Positions 17,827 to 27,628 of a stretch of 64,000 bases of DNA are shown one piece after another. Made by a program: the position numbers and the translations under genes. The notes under the pieces were generated by a model. That model was given only the letters and a program-made list of their open reading frames with translations. It had not been told where the DNA came from and ran no database searches. The stretch's first letter is position 1, and each line of letters begins with the position of its first letter. This DNA is from Clostridiales bacterium (GTDB lineage Bacteria > Bacillota > Clostridia > Saccharofermentanales > Saccharofermentanaceae): NCBI GenBank assembly GCA_017511005.1, contig JAFWLP010000028.1, forward strand, positions 25,358 to 89,357, given 5' to 3'.

Positions 17827-19233
17827 TCAGCGCATGAATTCGGGATGATCGAGATAGTACTTGGCCTTGTCCTCGTACATTCTCTGATCTGCGAGCTTCA
17901 GCGCGCCCGTGATGTCGGATGAATCGCTCTGATATGAATAGCCAAGAGCAAAGGATACGTTGCCGTATTTCTTGGAGAGCTTTCTTGCCTTTTCGATCTT
18001 TTCCTTGATCACATCCTCAGTCGTGAATGACATCAGGACCATGAACTCATCACCGCCGGCTCTGAAGATCTGATCGCCGATAAATACATTCTGAAGGACC
18101 ATGGCAGCATTCTTAAGGAGAAGATCTCCGGCATCATGACCGTTCTTATCGTTGACTCTCTTAAGTCCGTTAAGGTCAGCGAAAACAATGCCTATGCCCT
18201 TTATCTCGTCACTGTCGCTGTTCCTCAGGGCATCGACTTTGTTGTTCATCTCGTTTCTGTTCATGACACCTGTGAGCATGTCGATCGTGCTTAATATCTT
18301 AAGCCTGTCCATGAGCTTGTGATTTGCGATCTCCGAAGCAACAAAGTAAATCGTCAGTTCAATGGTTTCCTTGATCTTGACGGAATTCTCCGTATCAAAA
18401 TTACATGCCCAGATATAGCCAAGGTTCTCATCGTTAAATTTCAGAGGGAAAAGGACTATGCTCTCGACATTTGCCCTGATCAGCGAATCACACCAAAGGG
18501 GATTCTTTTCCCTTAGATATTCCCAGTCATTCCTGTTCTTTATGAGAAGACCGTTACTTCCTCCTATCGTATCTTTCCAGGATTCGGTCAGTTCATAGAA
18601 ATCATCCCTGAGAATATCCCTCATGCTCTGAAGCATGGAGTATTCATTCCTTGATTCGCAAAGCACCGAACATTTTCTTGTCTCATGATCGGTAAGGAGG
18701 ATAACACAGGACTGCGCATCGCAAAGCTTTCTGATATCCGAGATGATCTCATCCATCGTATGCTGGAAGTTAGTTGAGCCTCTGAGCTTGATGCACGTGT
18801 TGAGCACGTCAGTCGCGATCGAAGCCGAAGTGTTGCTCATCTGCTCGCTGTCTGCATACTTGGAGACGACCTGCGAATAGGTGCAGTAGTGTATATTCCC
18901 TTCACTGCCCAAAGGCATCATGAAAAGATTGAACCAGAAATCGAACCTCTCCGGATGCACGTATGTATGCATCGGTTGCTTAAGGACTGCGCATCTGAAG
19001 CAGAAATCCTCGAAATTAGGATCCGTCGGGAAATAATTCTGGTAAAGGCTGTCCGGAACGAATTTGCTCGTGAGCATCTTCGGATTCTCGGGATTGGCAT
19101 GCTCTATGGATGCAATATATGCCGGATTGCCGGTAACGATCCTGATATCGCCATAAGAACCGTCGTCTTTTGTCTCGACCGAGATAATGCATGTCATGAC
19201 ATCGATCATGTCGACAAAGCTCTGCAAGTCCAT
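17827..19233 (-). CDS. Diguanylate cyclase with sensory domains
   Basis: A 468-residue cytoplasmic signalling protein ending in a GGDEF domain (about residues 310-465). The active-site loop FRAGGDEFMVLM is intact and the metal-binding Asp is present in VFADLNGLKRVND, so it should make cyclic di-GMP. The auto-inhibitory RxxD site five residues before the loop is absent (FIGD in that place). The N-terminal 130 residues resemble a PAS domain and residues about 150-290 a GAF domain (CVILLTDHETRKC, ESIVLFPLKFNDENLGYIW), which would sense an intracellular ligand. Strong GGAGG six bases before the ATG. It converges with the GH2 gene and is transcribed alone. Confidence 0.9.
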   Translation of the reverse strand: MDLQSFVDMIDVMTCIISVETKDDGSYGDIRIVTGNPAYIASIEHANPENPKMLTSKFVPDSLYQNYFPTDPNFEDFCFRCAVLKQPMHTYVHPERFDFWFNLFMMPLGSEGNIHYCTYSQVVSKYADSEQMSNTSASIATDVLNTCIKLRGSTNFQHTMDEIISDIRKLCDAQSCVILLTDHETRKCSVLCESRNEYSMLQSMRDILRDDFYELTESWKDTIGGSNGLLIKNRNDWEYLREKNPLWCDSLIRANVESIVLFPLKFNDENLGYIWACNFDTENSVKIKETIELTIYFVASEIANHKLMDRLKILSTIDMLTGVMNRNEMNNKVDALRNSDSDEIKGIGIVFADLNGLKRVNDKNGHDAGDLLLKNAAMVLQNVFIGDQIFRAGGDEFMVLMSFTTEDVIKEKIEKARKLSKKYGNVSFALGYSYQSDSSDITGALKLADQRMYEDKAKYYLDHPEFMR

Positions 19234-19327
19234 AGTCAGCCTCCGATAAAAATAATTTTACTTATTAGCATTTTATCACAGGAAAAAATGAAGTTGATAA
19301 ACAACTTATTAATTTAGTATGGATTTA

Positions 19328-21067
19328 TTATGCCTTCGCCTTCCAAGTTTTTGGCGCATGCTTATACACGAGTTTACGCATCACAAAGATGAAAGCAGCC
19401 GTAAACACCAGCATCAGCGCTGTCAATACCGCCGTGTTCGCCGGTATCCAGACAAGGATCCCCAGGATCGTGGTAACTATGATGCGGACAGCATTATAGA
19501 CACCGCTCTTTACGTTTACGGTCGTAGTAAACGGCTGGAAGAGATAATACATCGACAGCCAGATTACCGAGTATGAAATGCTCATGAATATGCATACAAG
19601 TACCGTCAGGACGTACTGGAACGGATAGTCCTGGCCTCCCGTATAGAAGAGTATGAGATCGGCTGAAAGGCCGCATACTATGGCGGGGGCAAGATGTATC
19701 TTTATCAGCTGCTTAAGCCTTATGTCGAAGAGCCTGATTATCTTTTCGCGCTGCTTGAAAAAGCTGAACGTCATGAGGCTGTTGTCACAGTTGATGTACA
19801 TGGCCTGAGTACTCTTAAATGAATTGTCGGCAATGGATACCGGAATGAGCATCGCCAGCATGTGATACTGGGCAAGCCATCTGAAGAACGTGTCTGCCGA
19901 TTCCGCGTCAAACGGAAAAAGAGCGTCCTCGTAATGCCTGAAAAGCATCAGATTCAGAAGGTTGGTTCCGACCATGTTAAGACAGTTGTCAGATCCGAAC
20001 TGCATATAGTATTTGTATATGAATCCTGCGATCAGAAGAACCATGATGAGCAGTATGAACACGGTAAATACGACGGGCTTTGCCACGAGCATGCCGGCGT
20101 GTCTTCTGACGAACAAGGCATTCAGATATTCAAAGCCCTTTTTATCACCCTTAACGGTACCTTTTGCCTTGATATTCTTGAAGCTCCTGGTATTGTCAGG
20201 CGTCTTGTACCTGGACACTTCATTCCTTACGATATTGTCGTTCAAAGCCCTTCTGTGAAGAAACGGATCAAAACCGCGCAGTACCGTAAATCCCCATAAG
20301 CCCAGCAATACGAGAACTCCTGCAACGGCAAGCAATACGGGCAGCGGAATATAACAACCATCAGCTATCAGCACGAGAATGAATGGCATCCCCATGAACA
20401 CGAGGAAGATACCGAAGACGATAGAAAACGTGCTGTCCTTCATGGGCTTATGACGCTTATTCTTATTCCTGAACCTTGAAGCTTGGACACCTGTCCCGAA
20501 AAGCTTGATAAATACCGCAAGAACGGGTATTGCAGCACATAACCAGAAAGGCGCACCCAAGATCAGCCCAAAAATACCCGCGATCAGGTACCCCGCAACG
20601 AGCTTTGCAAGGTCGTAGATAAACAGTGTATTGTTCAGTTTCCGGGCATTCATCCTGAGCATGAACACAAGGTATTCCTTCTCGGGCGTGCACCTGAAGT
20701 ACGGTCTGTTGATAAGTATTCCGCAGAGGGCATAGACAAGGAAGAAGAACAGCGCGAGACCGGCAAACACTTCAGATTCCGCAACACTGTTTACAATTTC
20801 ATTCTCAATGTATCCCTTCGCCAGGAAAAACGATAACAGATAGATCATTCCAAGCCCGAAGATCTTGCCGATAAACAGCTTAAAGACCTCCATGATGACA
20901 TGGAATACCCAGTAGATCACCTTAAGGAACTTTGTGCCGTACAGCTTATCAGGAATGAGCCTGCCTATCACCGGAGTCTTCTTCAGCGCGTAGACCATTC
21001 CGTTGTAGCCGATGATGCTCCTTAAATGGATTACCTTGGCCAGATTCTTTCTTAATTCATTAAGCAT
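19328..21067 (-). CDS. ABC exporter membrane subunit
   Basis: A 579-residue integral membrane protein with about twelve hydrophobic segments. It overlaps the 3' end of the ATPase gene by 8 bases, so it is the permease partner of that subunit. The segment layout (long loops around residues 130-170 and 290-320) is like the large ABC-2-type permeases found with single ATPase subunits in Firmicutes; I cannot assign a family name. Substrate unknown. Confidence 0.75.
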   Translation of the reverse strand: MLNELRKNLAKVIHLRSIIGYNGMVYALKKTPVIGRLIPDKLYGTKFLKVIYWVFHVIMEVFKLFIGKIFGLGMIYLLSFFLAKGYIENEIVNSVAESEVFAGLALFFFLVYALCGILINRPYFRCTPEKEYLVFMLRMNARKLNNTLFIYDLAKLVAGYLIAGIFGLILGAPFWLCAAIPVLAVFIKLFGTGVQASRFRNKNKRHKPMKDSTFSIVFGIFLVFMGMPFILVLIADGCYIPLPVLLAVAGVLVLLGLWGFTVLRGFDPFLHRRALNDNIVRNEVSRYKTPDNTRSFKNIKAKGTVKGDKKGFEYLNALFVRRHAGMLVAKPVVFTVFILLIMVLLIAGFIYKYYMQFGSDNCLNMVGTNLLNLMLFRHYEDALFPFDAESADTFFRWLAQYHMLAMLIPVSIADNSFKSTQAMYINCDNSLMTFSFFKQREKIIRLFDIRLKQLIKIHLAPAIVCGLSADLILFYTGGQDYPFQYVLTVLVCIFMSISYSVIWLSMYYLFQPFTTTVNVKSGVYNAVRIIVTTILGILVWIPANTAVLTALMLVFTAAFIFVMRKLVYKHAPKTWKAKA

Positions 21068-21767
21068 CGTCCTGATCCCTCAGAGCGGCAATGATCTTTT
21101 CCTTGAAAGCATCGTCACCAAGATTGCTCTTATCGATAGGTTCAAGCCTTCCGTTATGCAGAAGTACGATCTCATCACAAAGATCGACTGCCACATCAAG
21201 AAGATGTGTGGAAAAGATCGTTATCCTACCCTGCTTCTGATTCCTTATGACATTCTTCATCTCTTCGGCTATGATGACGTCAAGCGAAGTCAGAGGCTCA
21301 TCCAGGAGCATGAGCTTAGGCGATGCAATGATATTAAGGAGCATCTGCATCTTATTCTTCGTTCCATGGGAATAATCCTTAAGCAGCCTGTCCCTGTCAT
21401 CTTCAGGAACCATCATGTAATCGAAGTATTCATCGATCGTCCTGTCGGGAGTTATCTCCTCATGAACCTCGATAAAGAACTTAAGAAACTCCCTGCCCGT
21501 CATGAACTCGGGTACTGTCGGCGTTGATACCAGATAGCCGATGTCTTCAGGCATGACCGGCACCTTCCCGCCGTCGTTACCGCGGAAATAGAACTCACCG
21601 GAATTAATGTCGATGTCGTTGTTTATGCAGTTAAAGAACGTGGTCTTGCCCGATCCGTTGCGCCCGAGAAGTCCGTATATCCTGCCTTCCCCGAAAACAA
21701 AATCCACGTCCTTGAGCACCTGCTTGGAACCATAGCTCTTGACCAGATGGCTTATTACAAATTCCAT
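21060..21767 (-). CDS. ABC transporter ATP-binding subunit
   Basis: A 235-residue ABC ATPase. Walker A is GRNGSGKTT, Walker B LMLLDEPLTSLD and the H-loop STHLLD. The signature loop reads YSHGTKNKMQ, where LSGGQ would be usual; the S-x-G core remains and such SHGMKQK-type variants are common in ABC-2 exporters. The ATG was picked at the start of EFVISHLV because AGGGGG lies 7 bases before it. It pairs with the overlapping membrane subunit; both likely form an exporter or a membrane-stress system. Confidence 0.88.
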   Translation of the reverse strand: MEFVISHLVKSYGSKQVLKDVDFVFGEGRIYGLLGRNGSGKTTFFNCINNDIDINSGEFYFRGNDGGKVPVMPEDIGYLVSTPTVPEFMTGREFLKFFIEVHEEITPDRTIDEYFDYMMVPEDDRDRLLKDYSHGTKNKMQMLLNIIASPKLMLLDEPLTSLDVIIAEEMKNVIRNQKQGRITIFSTHLLDVAVDLCDEIVLLHNGRLEPIDKSNLGDDAFKEKIIAALRDQDDA

Positions 21768-21833
21768 ATGCATACCCCCTGCGCGATATTCTACCACTAA
21801 ATCAGAGAGCTATTCTTAACGTTATCTTAATTA

Positions 21834-21861
21834 GGCTGCCTCACGCAATCATGAGACAGCC
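21834..21861 (-). terminator. Stem-loop after ppk
   Basis: A 10-bp stem (GGCTGCCTCA / TGAGACAGCC, one mismatch) with an 8-base loop lies downstream of ppk. There is no run of T after it, only TAATTAAGAT, so termination is possible but not certain; it may stabilise the 3' end of the mRNA. Confidence 0.4.
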
Positions 21862-21899
21862 CAACTATAACCATATTATCTTCTAGAAACAGAGCATTC

Positions 21900-24437
21900 T
21901 CAGTCTCTCGGACTCTCCTCGGGAATGAACTCGTGGTTGTCTTCGTTCTTGTGGCGCTCCGCTATCGCTGCATCGGCAAGTTCGATAAATCTCTGCTGTG
22001 AATCGAGCTTCTCTTTGCCTCTCAGATCAAGCTTATGATATGAACCATCAGGAGACAGGAAATGCGCCCTGACAGTATCAGCCAGCTCGACATCAAGCAC
22101 TTCCTTAACACGCGCACGGCAGTCCGGATCCTCGACCGGGAACAGGAGCTCGACACGGCGGTTGAGATTACGCGGCATCCAGTCTGCCGAAGCCAGGTAG
22201 ATATCCTCATGGCCTTCGTTGTAGAAATAGAATATCCTCGAATGCTCAAGGAAACGTCCTGTTATCGAACGGACAGTGATATTCTCGCTCATGCCCGGAA
22301 TGCCTGCCCTCAGGCAGCAGATTCCTCTGACGATGAGGTCGATCTTAACGCCCGCGTTCGAAGCCGTGTAAAGCGACTTGATTATCGTCTCGTCAACCAG
22401 CGAATTGATCTTCGCGATGATGCGTGCAGGCTTGCCTGCTCTTGCATTGTCGGCTTCCCTTCTGATACGGGCAATAAAATAATCCTTCATCCACAACGGG
22501 GCCGGGATGAGCCTTCTCCATGTCTGGGGGATAGAGAATCCCGAGAGCATGTTGAAGAATTCGGAAGCATCCTCACCGAAGGATTCCTTTGCGGTGAACA
22601 TGCCGAGATCCGTGTATATCTTGGCCGTTACGTCATTATAGTTGCCGGTTGCAAGGTGAAGATAACGTCTGATGCCGTCCTCTTCTTTTCTGACGACGAG
22701 CGTTATCTTACTGTGGGTCTTGAGACCTACAAGACCGTAGATGACGTGGCAGCCGGCATTCTCGAGTTTCTTAGCCCAGTTGATGTTGTTCTCTTCATCG
22801 AACCTCGCCTTGAGCTCTACGAGCACCATTACCTGCTTTCCGTTTTGCGCAGCCTCAAGGAGCGATGCAATGATCGGTGATCTGTCGGAAACGCGGTAGA
22901 GTGTCTGTTTGATGGCAAGAACGTTGGGGTCTCTTGCCGCCTGTCTGACGAATTCCAGTACCGGTTCGAATGTCTCATACGGGTGATGGACTATCCTGTC
23001 CTTCTCTCTTATCTGCTCGAAAATATCCAGCTCGCTGACAGGGCCGTCAAAAGAAGCCGCCTCTGCCGGATCGTGAGCCTTGTAGCAGAGCTCGGGATGC
23101 TTAACCTTGCATGCGGAGGCCAGCTTGGAAAGGAACGTCAGATCGATGGGACCGTTTACGCTGAATATGTCAGCTTCATCGACTTCAAGTTCATCAACGA
23201 TATAGTGCAGAAGATCAGAATCGATGTCATCCTGCACCTCAAGCCTTATGATCTCACCGAATCTTCTGCGCCTTACCTGCGCCTCGATCTCCTTTAAGAG
23301 GTCTTCTGCCTCGTCCTCGTCGATGTCAAGGTCTGCATTTCGCATAACGCGGTAGAAAGCGGTGGCAACGACATTCTGGCCGTCAAAGAGCATGTCCGTG
23401 TTGGCTCTGATGATCTGTTCGACAGGAACGAAAACATCGCCCTCGTCTGTCGGTATCTGATAGAGTCTCTTAACGACCGTAGGTATCTGAACGGTCGCAT
23501 ACATATACTTGTCTTCGTTAACGGCATGCTTCGCATTGCTTATGCCGTCCGTCGCCTTTTCCTGAAGCTTTGTCTTCTTGGGATCGTTCTCGAGCATGAC
23601 GCACATGTTGAGCATGCGGTTATAGATAAGCGGAAACGGTCTTGAAGAGTCAACCGCCATAGGCGTAAGGATCGGATAGAGGACCGTCTTGAAATACGAG
23701 TCTGCGATCGCCTTGAGCTGGTCGCTCAGCTCATCGTAATTCTTCAGGAATATCTTCTCCTGGGCCAGCGAAGGAACGAGCGATCTTCCGAATGTGGAAT
23801 ACATCAGTGCCATTGTCCTTCTGGTCTTCTGATCGATCCTCTCGAGCTGTTCGTCAATTGAGAATCCCGCGATGTCGCGCTCTGCAAAATCGATGCTCTG
23901 CATATCCCTTAACGACGCAACCCTGACGATGTAGAACTCATCAAGATTGGATGCCGTGATCGACAGGAAGTTGAGTCTCTCAAGGAGCGGATTCTTTGTG
24001 TCCCTCGCTTCATTCAGGATACGGTCATCGAACTCAAGCCACGATAATTCGCGGTTGTAGAAACAGTCATTGCCACTGAGGAAAGAGACGCTTGATTCAA
24101 AATCAGCCGAACCGAACGGTTCAGGTGAAGCTATGAATTTCGAAGACTTTTTGGGCTCAGTCTTCTTGAACGTTCCGGCTTTGGCGCCCGGAGCAGCCTT
24201 TACTGCATCTTTTTTCGCAATACCCTTTACGGGAGCTTTCTTTGAAGCAACCTTTACGGACGATTTCTTCGCAGTGCTCTTTACGGATTCCTTCCCGGAA
24301 GATTTCTTTTCCGGAGTTTTCTTTGCCGAAGTCTTCTTGACTGCGGTCTTCTTCCCTGTTGCTTTCTTAGCAGATGCGGATGTTTTTCCCGTTGATGTAT
24401 TTGCCTTGCGCGCACCTGCGCTCTTCTTGACTGCCAT
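21900..24437 (-). CDS. ppk1: Polyphosphate kinase 1 with Lys-rich N-terminal tail
   Basis: Makes inorganic polyphosphate from ATP by transferring the gamma phosphate to a growing chain. The 845-residue protein is longer than the usual 690-720 because of a roughly 120-residue N-terminal extension of Lys, Ala, Ser and Thr (many AKK and KKS/KKT clusters) like histone H1 tails. The canonical enzyme begins at FYNRELSWLEFDDRIL (about residue 127). The catalytic His of the PLD-like motif is in VGLKTHSKITLV and the second conserved His in FLEHSRIFYFYN. The ATG overlaps the ppx stop by one base (TAATG) and has GGAAGG upstream. It is the last gene of a probable leuC-leuD-leuB-ppx-ppk operon. Confidence 0.93.
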   Translation of the reverse strand: MAVKKSAGARKANTSTGKTSASAKKATGKKTAVKKTSAKKTPEKKSSGKESVKSTAKKSSVKVASKKAPVKGIAKKDAVKAAPGAKAGTFKKTEPKKSSKFIASPEPFGSADFESSVSFLSGNDCFYNRELSWLEFDDRILNEARDTKNPLLERLNFLSITASNLDEFYIVRVASLRDMQSIDFAERDIAGFSIDEQLERIDQKTRRTMALMYSTFGRSLVPSLAQEKIFLKNYDELSDQLKAIADSYFKTVLYPILTPMAVDSSRPFPLIYNRMLNMCVMLENDPKKTKLQEKATDGISNAKHAVNEDKYMYATVQIPTVVKRLYQIPTDEGDVFVPVEQIIRANTDMLFDGQNVVATAFYRVMRNADLDIDEDEAEDLLKEIEAQVRRRRFGEIIRLEVQDDIDSDLLHYIVDELEVDEADIFSVNGPIDLTFLSKLASACKVKHPELCYKAHDPAEAASFDGPVSELDIFEQIREKDRIVHHPYETFEPVLEFVRQAARDPNVLAIKQTLYRVSDRSPIIASLLEAAQNGKQVMVLVELKARFDEENNINWAKKLENAGCHVIYGLVGLKTHSKITLVVRKEEDGIRRYLHLATGNYNDVTAKIYTDLGMFTAKESFGEDASEFFNMLSGFSIPQTWRRLIPAPLWMKDYFIARIRREADNARAGKPARIIAKINSLVDETIIKSLYTASNAGVKIDLIVRGICCLRAGIPGMSENITVRSITGRFLEHSRIFYFYNEGHEDIYLASADWMPRNLNRRVELLFPVEDPDCRARVKEVLDVELADTVRAHFLSPDGSYHKLDLRGKEKLDSQQRFIELADAAIAERHKNEDNHEFIPEESPRD

Positions 24438-25975
24438 TAGCCTTCCCTCCTGGTCTTGAGAACCGGCTTGATTCCCATAACGTCTTCGAACATTACGCTC
24501 CTGTTCTCGAATGCCCATTTCTCAAAGGACATGTCTTCAGAAGCGTCACATGTGATAACGAACTCGTTATCCTTTATTCTGCACTGGATCTTCTTTCCCT
24601 TCTCCTTGTGTGAAGCATCGATGGCATCCGCGATCTTGAGAATGGACGCGAGCTTGGACACGATGACCTTCTGATCGGTAGGCAGGATCGAATAGTAATA
24701 ACTGTCGTAAGGCTTTGATCTCGGATAGAGCCTTACTATCATGGCGACCATGTTGATCTCATCGTGATCGAGGCCCATGAGATTTGTGTTTTTGATAATG
24801 GAATATGCAGCGTCACTGTGATTCCTTGAGTGAACGAACTTTCCTATCTCGTGAAGTATTACCGCAACCTGCAGAAGCAGTCTGTCACGGTTTCCGAGAC
24901 CGCTTATCTTCTTAGTCTCGTCGAAGATCTGAAGCGCCGCTTTCTCAACGAATTCAATATGCTTCCTGCTGGAACGGTAGCGCTTTGCGATATGTCTTGA
25001 AGCAGAGATAAGATAGCTGTCAGGAGATATCTCCGTCTTAAGCCCCTGGTTGTTGACGCAGTAATAGTAGATTATTCCGTCAGACAGCGAAGCGTGGGGC
25101 ATGTAGATCTTATCAACGCCAGTATAATCGAGCATGTTCTTAACGATTAGCGCCGTAGGCAGGAGCAGCGGGGCGATCATGGACGGAATGTTCCTGTCGA
25201 GCGTCAGGTCGGCAGGTCTTACCTTGAGAAGATAGTTATATACCTCAAGGAATTCATCCTTCGTGAGGACCACGGAAGACATTGCGTCGTGACCGGCAAG
25301 AAGCTTTATGTATCCCATCTCACCGGAGAAAGCAATAAGGACGTTATAGACGATCCCTTTCGGTTCCATGGTATGGTAATCATCCATATCCTGTCCGATG
25401 AATTCCTGAAGGACCTCATCATAATGTGCCGTCCTGCTCTGAAGGTCCGAGAGCATTCCGGATATCCTCAGTGAACCAAGAAGAAGGTTCTGGCTGAATA
25501 CGAATTCGGACTTGTCATAAACCGAAGCCTGGATCGATCCGGAACCGATATCAAGGATCATGGTTCCTTCCGATATCATTTTCGCGAAATCCGGATAAAT
25601 GGCCTGGACAGCCAGCGTCTGATAATAACGCTCCATCGAGTTGTCAAGGACCTTGATCTTGAATCCGGTCCTTGTCCTTACTTTCTCGATGACGACCTCG
25701 GTATTCGACGCGTCCCTGAATGCGGAAGTCGCCACGCAAAAGACACGTGCCACTCCGTATTCCCTGCACTTCTCGTCAAACATCTTAAGACATTTGCAGA
25801 GCTCATCGACCTGTGCCGGCTGAATGATGCCGGAACTGTATGATTTTGCGCCGAGTCCGGTAAACTTGCGTACCGCTTCTATTTCCTTGGGTTTTCCCTT
25901 GGATCCGATCTCAAAGATCTTAAGTCTCGCCGTGAGCGATCCGATGTCGATCACCGCGACAAGCTTTTTTGCCAT
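24437..25975 (-). CDS. ppx: Exopolyphosphatase / Ppx-GppA family with HD domain
   Basis: A 512-residue enzyme that degrades polyphosphate and possibly pppGpp. The actin-like ATPase-fold half shows AVIDIGSLTARLKIFEI (phosphate loop 1) and TMILDIGSGSIQASVYD (loop 2). The C-terminal half (about residues 320-500) is an HD-type helical domain with LHEIGKFVHSRNHSDAAY, as in the long form of the family. It overlaps ppk by one base, giving a synthesis/degradation pair in one transcript. AGAGGA lies about 8 bases before the ATG. The gap to leuB is only 25 bases with no terminator. Confidence 0.9.
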   Translation of the reverse strand: MAKKLVAVIDIGSLTARLKIFEIGSKGKPKEIEAVRKFTGLGAKSYSSGIIQPAQVDELCKCLKMFDEKCREYGVARVFCVATSAFRDASNTEVVIEKVRTRTGFKIKVLDNSMERYYQTLAVQAIYPDFAKMISEGTMILDIGSGSIQASVYDKSEFVFSQNLLLGSLRISGMLSDLQSRTAHYDEVLQEFIGQDMDDYHTMEPKGIVYNVLIAFSGEMGYIKLLAGHDAMSSVVLTKDEFLEVYNYLLKVRPADLTLDRNIPSMIAPLLLPTALIVKNMLDYTGVDKIYMPHASLSDGIIYYYCVNNQGLKTEISPDSYLISASRHIAKRYRSSRKHIEFVEKAALQIFDETKKISGLGNRDRLLLQVAVILHEIGKFVHSRNHSDAAYSIIKNTNLMGLDHDEINMVAMIVRLYPRSKPYDSYYYSILPTDQKVIVSKLASILKIADAIDASHKEKGKKIQCRIKDNEFVITCDASEDMSFEKWAFENRSVMFEDVMGIKPVLKTRREG

Positions 25976-26000
25976 TTCTGTTTCCTCTTTTCCTGCCGCG

Positions 26001-27107
26001 TCAGAGATTCTCGATAACTGCCTTTGTTATCTCCGCTGTCCCGACGAGCTTAACGTTATTACTGTCACCGACGAATGTAATGTCGCCTGTGCGAAGTCCT
26101 GATGCAAGTGTCTTTCTGACTGCATTCTCAATGCTGTAAGCGACCTCTTCCTCACCGAACATGATCCTCATCATCATTGCGGCGGAAAGGATCGTTCCCA
26201 AAGGATTGGCCCTGTTCTGACCCGCGATATCGGGAGCCGAACCGTGAATGGGTTCGAACAGACCTGGCTTTCCCTCTTCTCCGATAGATGCCGACGGAAG
26301 CATTCCGATCGATCCGACTATCTGTCCGGCTTCATCTGATAATATGTCTCCGAAAAGATTGCTCGTAACGATCACGTCAAAGCTTGAAGGCCTGCTGATA
26401 AGCTGCATTGCGGCATTGTCGACATAGAGGCATTCAAGCTCAACGTCAGGATAGTCAAAGCTCATCTGCCTTGCGAGATTCCTCCACATCCTGCTGCTTA
26501 CAAGCACATTCGCTTTGTCTACAAGAGTAAGTTTTTTCCTTCTCTTCATTGCAAGATCGAATGCGATCTTCAGGATCCTGTTGATCTCACCTTCGGAATA
26601 GACCTCCGTATCATAAGCGATCTTGCCCTTTACCGTTCCGTCCGGCAGGCGGTCTCCGCTCTGATACACGCCGTTCTTGCCGAAATAGATACCTCCGGTA
26701 AGCTCTCTGACTATGATGAAATCGATCTTTCCGGGATTCTTGAGAGGCGATGCAGCTTCAAGGCCTTCATGAATAACCACAGGTCTGATATTCGCATACA
26801 ATCCCAATCCCGATCTTAATCCGAGAATGGCCCTCTCAGGTCTTAATTCCGGCTCGACGGTATCCCATTTCGGTCCGCCCACGGCTCCGAGCAATACAGC
26901 ATCGCTGTCTTTGGCTCCGCCGATCGTTTCCTGCGGGAGCGGCAATCCGAATTTATCGATTGCAGCTCCTCCGGCTGTGAGTTCCTTGGTAAAGATCTCG
27001 ATATTATTGCGTGAAGACGCAGCCTCCAGGACCTCGATCGCTGCCGATGTTATCTCCTGACCTATTCCGTCTCCCGGAATAACCGCGATGTTGTACTTTT
27101 TTGCCAT
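26001..27107 (-). CDS. leuB: 3-Isopropylmalate dehydrogenase
   Basis: Third step of leucine synthesis: NAD-dependent oxidation and decarboxylation of 3-isopropylmalate. The 368-residue protein shows the start YNIAVIPGDGIGQEI, the substrate Arg segment LRPERAILGLRSGLGLYANIRP, the metal-site DKANVLVSSRMWR and the nucleotide-binding GSAPDIAGQNRANPLG. Length and motifs are normal for LeuB. A strong ribosome site (AAGGGGAAG) precedes the ATG. It follows leuD by 11 bases. Confidence 0.96.
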   Translation of the reverse strand: MAKKYNIAVIPGDGIGQEITSAAIEVLEAASSRNNIEIFTKELTAGGAAIDKFGLPLPQETIGGAKDSDAVLLGAVGGPKWDTVEPELRPERAILGLRSGLGLYANIRPVVIHEGLEAASPLKNPGKIDFIIVRELTGGIYFGKNGVYQSGDRLPDGTVKGKIAYDTEVYSEGEINRILKIAFDLAMKRRKKLTLVDKANVLVSSRMWRNLARQMSFDYPDVELECLYVDNAAMQLISRPSSFDVIVTSNLFGDILSDEAGQIVGSIGMLPSASIGEEGKPGLFEPIHGSAPDIAGQNRANPLGTILSAAMMMRIMFGEEEVAYSIENAVRKTLASGLRTGDITFVGDSNNVKLVGTAEITKAVIENL

Positions 27108-27118
27108 TTTTCTTCCCC

Positions 27119-27613
27119 TTAATCTTTTAACTCAGACTCCGTATATCCAACGAGTCCGCCGTTTGCCATGATGTTCTTTATAAACTCAGGGAAAGGCTTG
27201 GAAACAAAGCTCTCCCCCGTAGTCTTATCCGTAATGATGCCGGTATCGAAATCAGCTTCTATCTCATCACCGTCATTGATCTTATCCGCAGCTTCCGGAC
27301 ACTCCAGGATCGGAAGTCCGACATTGATGGAATTGCGGTAGAAGATCCTTGCGAAATCGTTGGCGATGACAAGGGAAATTCCGCTGGCTTTTATTGCCAC
27401 CGGGGCATGCTCCCTTGATGAGCCGCATCCGAAATTCCTGCCGGCAACCATGATGTCTCCGGGCTTTACACGGTCTCTGAACGTCAGATCGATATCTTCC
27501 ATGCAGTGTTCCTTCAGATGTCCGGGATCCGCAGACGTAAGATATCTTGCAGGTATGATCACATCGGTATCAACATTATCTCCGTATTTGAAAACTTTAC
27601 CGCCGACCTTCAT
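27119..27613 (-). CDS. leuD: 3-Isopropylmalate dehydratase small subunit
   Basis: Small (swivel) subunit of isopropylmalate isomerase, 164 residues, typical of the archaeal/Clostridial short type. Key signatures are [14 protein letters not shown] at the N-terminus and [17 protein letters not shown], the loop contacting substrate. GGAAGGAG lies just before the ATG. It works with LeuC, which is encoded 15 bases upstream. Confidence 0.95.
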   Translation of the reverse strand: MKVGGKVFKYGDNVDTDVIIPARYLTSADPGHLKEHCMEDIDLTFRDRVKPGDIMVAGRNFGCGSSREHAPVAIKASGISLVIANDFARIFYRNSINVGLPILECPEAADKINDGDEIEADFDTGIITDKTTGESFVSKPFPEFIKNIMANGGLVGYTESELKD

Positions 27614-27628
27614 TCAGACTCTCCTTCC

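Noticed and set aside
22062-22880. 272-codon open frame inside ppk on the + strand
   Set aside because: Antisense of a highly conserved PPK region; no family similarity.
24070-24459. Phe/Ala-rich open frame opposite the ppk tail
   Set aside because: It is the antisense reading of AAG/GCA-rich codons; no ribosome site and no family pattern.
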